Shown here piece after piece: positions 6,467 through 6,594 of a DNA stretch of 6,594 bases. The stretch covers positions 1-6,594 of the forward strand of contig CAZAJU010000106.1 in the NCBI GenBank assembly GCA_964485455.1, given 5' to 3'. The position numbers and the translations under genes are program-made. The notes beneath the pieces are model-generated. The model was not told the origin of the DNA, did not search any database, and was given only the letters and a program-made list of their open reading frames with translations. The DNA is from Tissierella_B sp964485455. Lineage in GTDB: Bacteria; Bacillota; Clostridia; Tissierellales; Tissierellaceae. The number at the start of each line of letters is the position of its first letter. The stretch's first letter is position 1.

Positions 6467-6480
6467 CATTTCCAGGCTTA
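6451..6480 (+). other. Hairpin over the carbonic anhydrase stop codon
   Basis: Thirteen bases (6451-6463) can pair with 6468-6480, including two G-U pairs, around a 4-base loop TAGC that carries the first two bases of the stop codon's end. No U run follows (the next bases are GATAACTC), so it is unlikely to be an efficient intrinsic terminator. It may be an intercistronic stem that protects or adjusts the upstream message. Confidence 0.4.
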
Positions 6481-6503
6481 GATAACTCTTAAGGAGGATA
6501 AGC

Positions 6504-6594
6504 ATGTATCTAGAAGAAATTAACTTTAACAGCAATTCCCCTCTTAATATAGAGATACAATCTATTGAAAAGTATCCACTTCATTATCACAATG
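6504..6594 (+). CDS. Probable AraC-family regulator, N-terminal cupin part (partial, cut by window edge)
   Basis: AAGGAGG (6491-6497) lies 6 bases before ATG 6504, and the frame stays open for 30 codons to the window end. It begins MYLEEINFNSNSPLNIEI and continues to YPLHYHN. The PLHYHN pattern soon after the start is typical of the cupin sensor domain in AraC-family activators, in which the two histidines begin the sugar/ligand-binding barrel and a C-terminal helix-turn-helix pair would follow beyond the window. The short distance to the carbonic anhydrase and the absence of a clear terminator suggest co-transcription. The gene itself is well supported by its ribosome binding site; the family call rests on a short motif. 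Confidence 0.75.
   Translation, partial: MYLEEINFNSNSPLNIEIQSIEKYPLHYHN

Overview
The window is AT-rich, with strong AAGGAGG-type ribosome binding sites, a TTG start codon, a lipoprotein signal, a DUF975 membrane protein and a PAS-GGDEF-EAL protein. Together these point to a low-GC Firmicute, most likely a member of the Clostridia. This is inferred from style and families; no marker gene is present to fix the genus. A run of exactly 100 N (5211-5310) shows that this is a draft scaffold with a placeholder gap.

Layout from left to right. (1) 1-706, minus strand: a FucA-type class II aldolase, followed by what may be the first codons of a downstream gene cut by the window edge. (2) 707-906: a divergent intergenic region with a TTGACA promoter for the aldolase. 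(3) 907-2448, plus strand: a 513-aa secreted lipoprotein of unknown function. (4) 2447-2484: a perfect 16-bp hairpin that ends both convergent units. (5) 2518-3306, minus: a DUF975 polytopic membrane protein. (6) 3307-3548: an intergenic region with a strong minus-strand terminator whose arms look like insertion-sequence ends. (7) 3549 to about 5463, minus: one large c-di-GMP gene (PAS-PAS-GGDEF-EAL) broken in two by the assembly gap. (8) 5464-5842: a divergent intergenic region with an extended -10 promoter on the minus strand and two palindromes in the leader of the next gene. (9) 5843-6466, plus: a beta-carbonic anhydrase starting at TTG. (10) 6504 to the end, plus: the first 30 codons of a probable AraC-family regulator, probably co-transcribed with the carbonic anhydrase.

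The genes look like independent short transcription units (sugar-phosphate aldolase, envelope lipoprotein, membrane protein, c-di-GMP turnover, CO2/bicarbonate interconversion with a regulator) rather than one pathway. I see no CRISPR array, tRNA, rRNA, complete insertion sequence or defence cassette, and nothing that amounts to a new multi-gene system. The points most worth a second look are the gap-split signalling protein with a degenerate GGDEF but intact EAL site, the IS-like terminator, the palindromes ahead of the carbonic anhydrase, and the open question of the aldolase's substrate.
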